Positions 62,931 through 64,000 of a stretch of 64,000 bases of DNA are shown here, one piece after another. The translations under genes were made by a program, and so were the position numbers. The notes under the pieces are model-generated. The model was not told where the DNA came from. It worked only from the letters and a program-made list of their open reading frames with translations, and did not search any database. The DNA comes from Bacillus thuringiensis (GTDB lineage Bacteria > Bacillota > Bacilli > Bacillales > Bacillaceae_G), in contig NZ_CP012101.1 of NCBI RefSeq assembly GCF_001182785.1, positions 124,001 to 188,000 of the forward strand, read 5' to 3'. Position 1 is the first letter of the stretch, and every line of letters starts with the position of its first letter.

Positions 62931-63069
62931 ATAACAAATATGACTTATTATATCAACAACCCCTTCAAAACCTCATACAAGCAAATCTGAAGGGTCATTT
63001 TTTAGTTGAACTGATTTTTTTCATGCATTCTTTAAACAAATGCAAAAAGAGCCGGATTTTCATCACAGC

Positions 63070-63732
63070 TCATGTATTAATTGGTTCTGTATGTGTACAT
63101 GTTGGATATTGTGAACAGCCAAAAAACTTATTACCCGTTTTATTTGAATTACGAACGACTAAATCATGTTTACATGTTGGACATTTCCGTGCTGCAGGCG
63201 TTACCCCTTGATATACATCTTCAGCCGAATATTCGGGATTGATTTTATTAATCAATTTCTGAAGTTCTACACGATCTATTAGTTTTACATTGCAAGCTTC
63301 CGCTAATTCTTTCGCTTGCCTTGTATACACACTGTTCGTTACAACCCAGCCTTCATTTGCCTTGTAATAGGCTTGTGCTGCATATATCTCTTGTACGGCA
63401 CTAATGCCGACTCTATTTTTCATCCCGTAGCGTTTTGCCTGGATGACAATACGATTTTTCCCCTTCAATACCAGATCCGCTCCGAAATCATTTGACTGTT
63501 TTGTAACTGTTGGGGAATAACCCAACTCTCGAAAGAGAGCTTTTAGGTATACTTCGAATTGATGTCCGTCCATTTTGTCTATATAACGAATACCGGACTT
63601 AGCCATTCGCTTTAATATTCTTCGTTCCTGGAACTTCCGGTACATAAATTTACAAATACGAAAAAGAACATAAAGGATAAAACCATACATCAAAATTTGT
63701 AATATGTTTGGCATTTCTGGTAGATTAGACAC
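63070..63732 (-). CDS. membrane-anchored Mrr-type nuclease with topoisomerase zinc ribbon
   Basis: 220 residues. N-terminal helix (ILQILMYGFILYVLFRICKF), then a restriction-endonuclease fold of Mrr_cat type: DGHQFEVYLKALFRELGY, DFGADLVLKGKNRIVIQAKR with the D-(Q/E)-x-K active site, KELAEACNVKLIDRVEL. The C-terminal zinc ribbon CPTCKHDLVVRNSNKTG, FFGCSQYPTC is of the type in topoisomerase I. It overlaps the upstream toprim gene by 8 bases, so it works with a plasmid DNA-processing operon. Start ATG 63732. Confidence 0.85.
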   Translation of the reverse strand: MSNLPEMPNILQILMYGFILYVLFRICKFMYRKFQERRILKRMAKSGIRYIDKMDGHQFEVYLKALFRELGYSPTVTKQSNDFGADLVLKGKNRIVIQAKRYGMKNRVGISAVQEIYAAQAYYKANEGWVVTNSVYTRQAKELAEACNVKLIDRVELQKLINKINPEYSAEDVYQGVTPAARKCPTCKHDLVVRNSNKTGNKFFGCSQYPTCTHTEPINT

Positions 63733-64000
63733 TTCGCTCCACCTCTTTAATTAGTTTCATTTTCTTTGGTTGGGCTGTCTCTTTTGCCTGTTGCTCATTC
63801 ACTTGTTTCTTTCGGACATCGTTCCAATCTTTTTCATTCGTTGGAATATCCTCTTTAAGATCGACAAAGCATTTCATTGTCTGAATGAAGTCTTTCCCAG
63901 CCTTATCATTATCAACTGCCATTATGACCTCTTTAATATCGTGCCCTTCTTTTTTCGCATCCATTAAAGATTGAATCACTGTTTTTGACTTCAATCCATG
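63725..64000 (-). CDS. toprim-domain protein, C-terminal part (continues past window)
   Basis: The frame is open at the window edge; the apparent TTG at 63994 is internal. It shows the toprim motif IMAVDNDKAGKDFIQTMKCF (DxDxxG) and a Gln/Lys-rich tail. This fits DUF3991/toprim proteins encoded in mobilisation or replication regions of Bacillus plasmids. The role (primase- or relaxase-associated) cannot be settled without the N-terminus. Confidence 0.7.
   Translation of the reverse strand, partial: HGLKSKTVIQSLMDAKKEGHDIKEVIMAVDNDKAGKDFIQTMKCFVDLKEDIPTNEKDWNDVRKKQVNEQQAKETAQPKKMKLIKEVERSV

Overview
The window looks like part of a large plasmid, or a plasmid-like accessory region, of a Bacillus cereus group bacterium, most likely a B. 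thuringiensis-type strain. The evidence is low-GC Bacillus codon use, strong AGGAGG-type ribosome sites, three BclA-like exosporium collagen genes, a GerA-type germinant receptor operon, a camelysin gene, an HBL-family toxin, and many IS231-, IS240- (IS6 family), Tn3- and Tn554-type elements or remnants. No rRNA, tRNA or CRISPR array was seen. Family assignments come from motif recognition by eye, without database searches.

Layout. 1-3.5 kb: small membrane proteins, decayed HTH genes and ends of Tn3-family elements. 3.7-10.6 kb: spore-surface cluster with a frameshifted BclA-leader gene, a jelly-roll protein and three tandem collagen-like genes, each with a near-perfect sigma-K promoter. 10.7-12.2 kb: complete IS240 copy that truncates a WbsX-family gene. 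12.4-16.8 kb: Fic-fold protein lacking the catalytic histidine, then a DNA-binding protein divergent from a tyrosine recombinase. 17.1-26.2 kb: glutaminase, alanine/glycine symporter and BrnQ, a decayed TnpB, then the germinant receptor operon A-B-C. 26.3-31.6 kb: gene fragments (ABC transporter, nucleotidyltransferase, zinc ribbon) mixed with small regulators and a Nudix hydrolase. 31.6-35.5 kb: regulatory island with ArsR-type repressor, HU, Hfq and a predicted small RNA. 35.5-38.5 kb: secreted HBL-fold/ricin-lectin toxin with decayed genes. 38.7-42.4 kb: Tn554-type tnpA-tnpB-tnpC. 43-48.3 kb: histidine kinase and response regulator in one polypeptide, a sensor-domain protein, an erythromycin-esterase-like lipoprotein and a CPBP protease. 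48.4-52.7 kb: IS231-ended miniature element, PadR operon, unknown paralogue pair and camelysin. 53-54.8 kb: second Hfq, AbrB and ArsR-type genes. 55.3-58.3 kb: Tn3-family transposase with one stop codon. 59.6-60.8 kb: decayed second copy of the Hfq/small-RNA segment. 61-64 kb: GNAT, DUF4097, membrane-anchored Mrr-type nuclease and the end of a toprim protein.

How parts may work together (inference). Spore-surface genes, germinant receptor and glutaminase/amino-acid transporters suggest a plasmid that alters spore coat, germination and amino-acid use. The plasmid Hfq, AbrB, HU and PagR-like ArsR genes resemble the regulator complement of pXO1-type plasmids. Inside the duplicated Hfq segment is a 102-nt block identical in both copies although the flanking genes of copy B have decayed. 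It holds a promoter and most of an ~80-nt transcript ending in an intrinsic terminator. This predicted pair of small RNAs is the strongest candidate here for an undescribed system. Other notable items are the His-less Fic protein with a probable ATT start, the kinase/regulator fusion, and the repeated nesting of IS231-type ends in Tn3-type ends.
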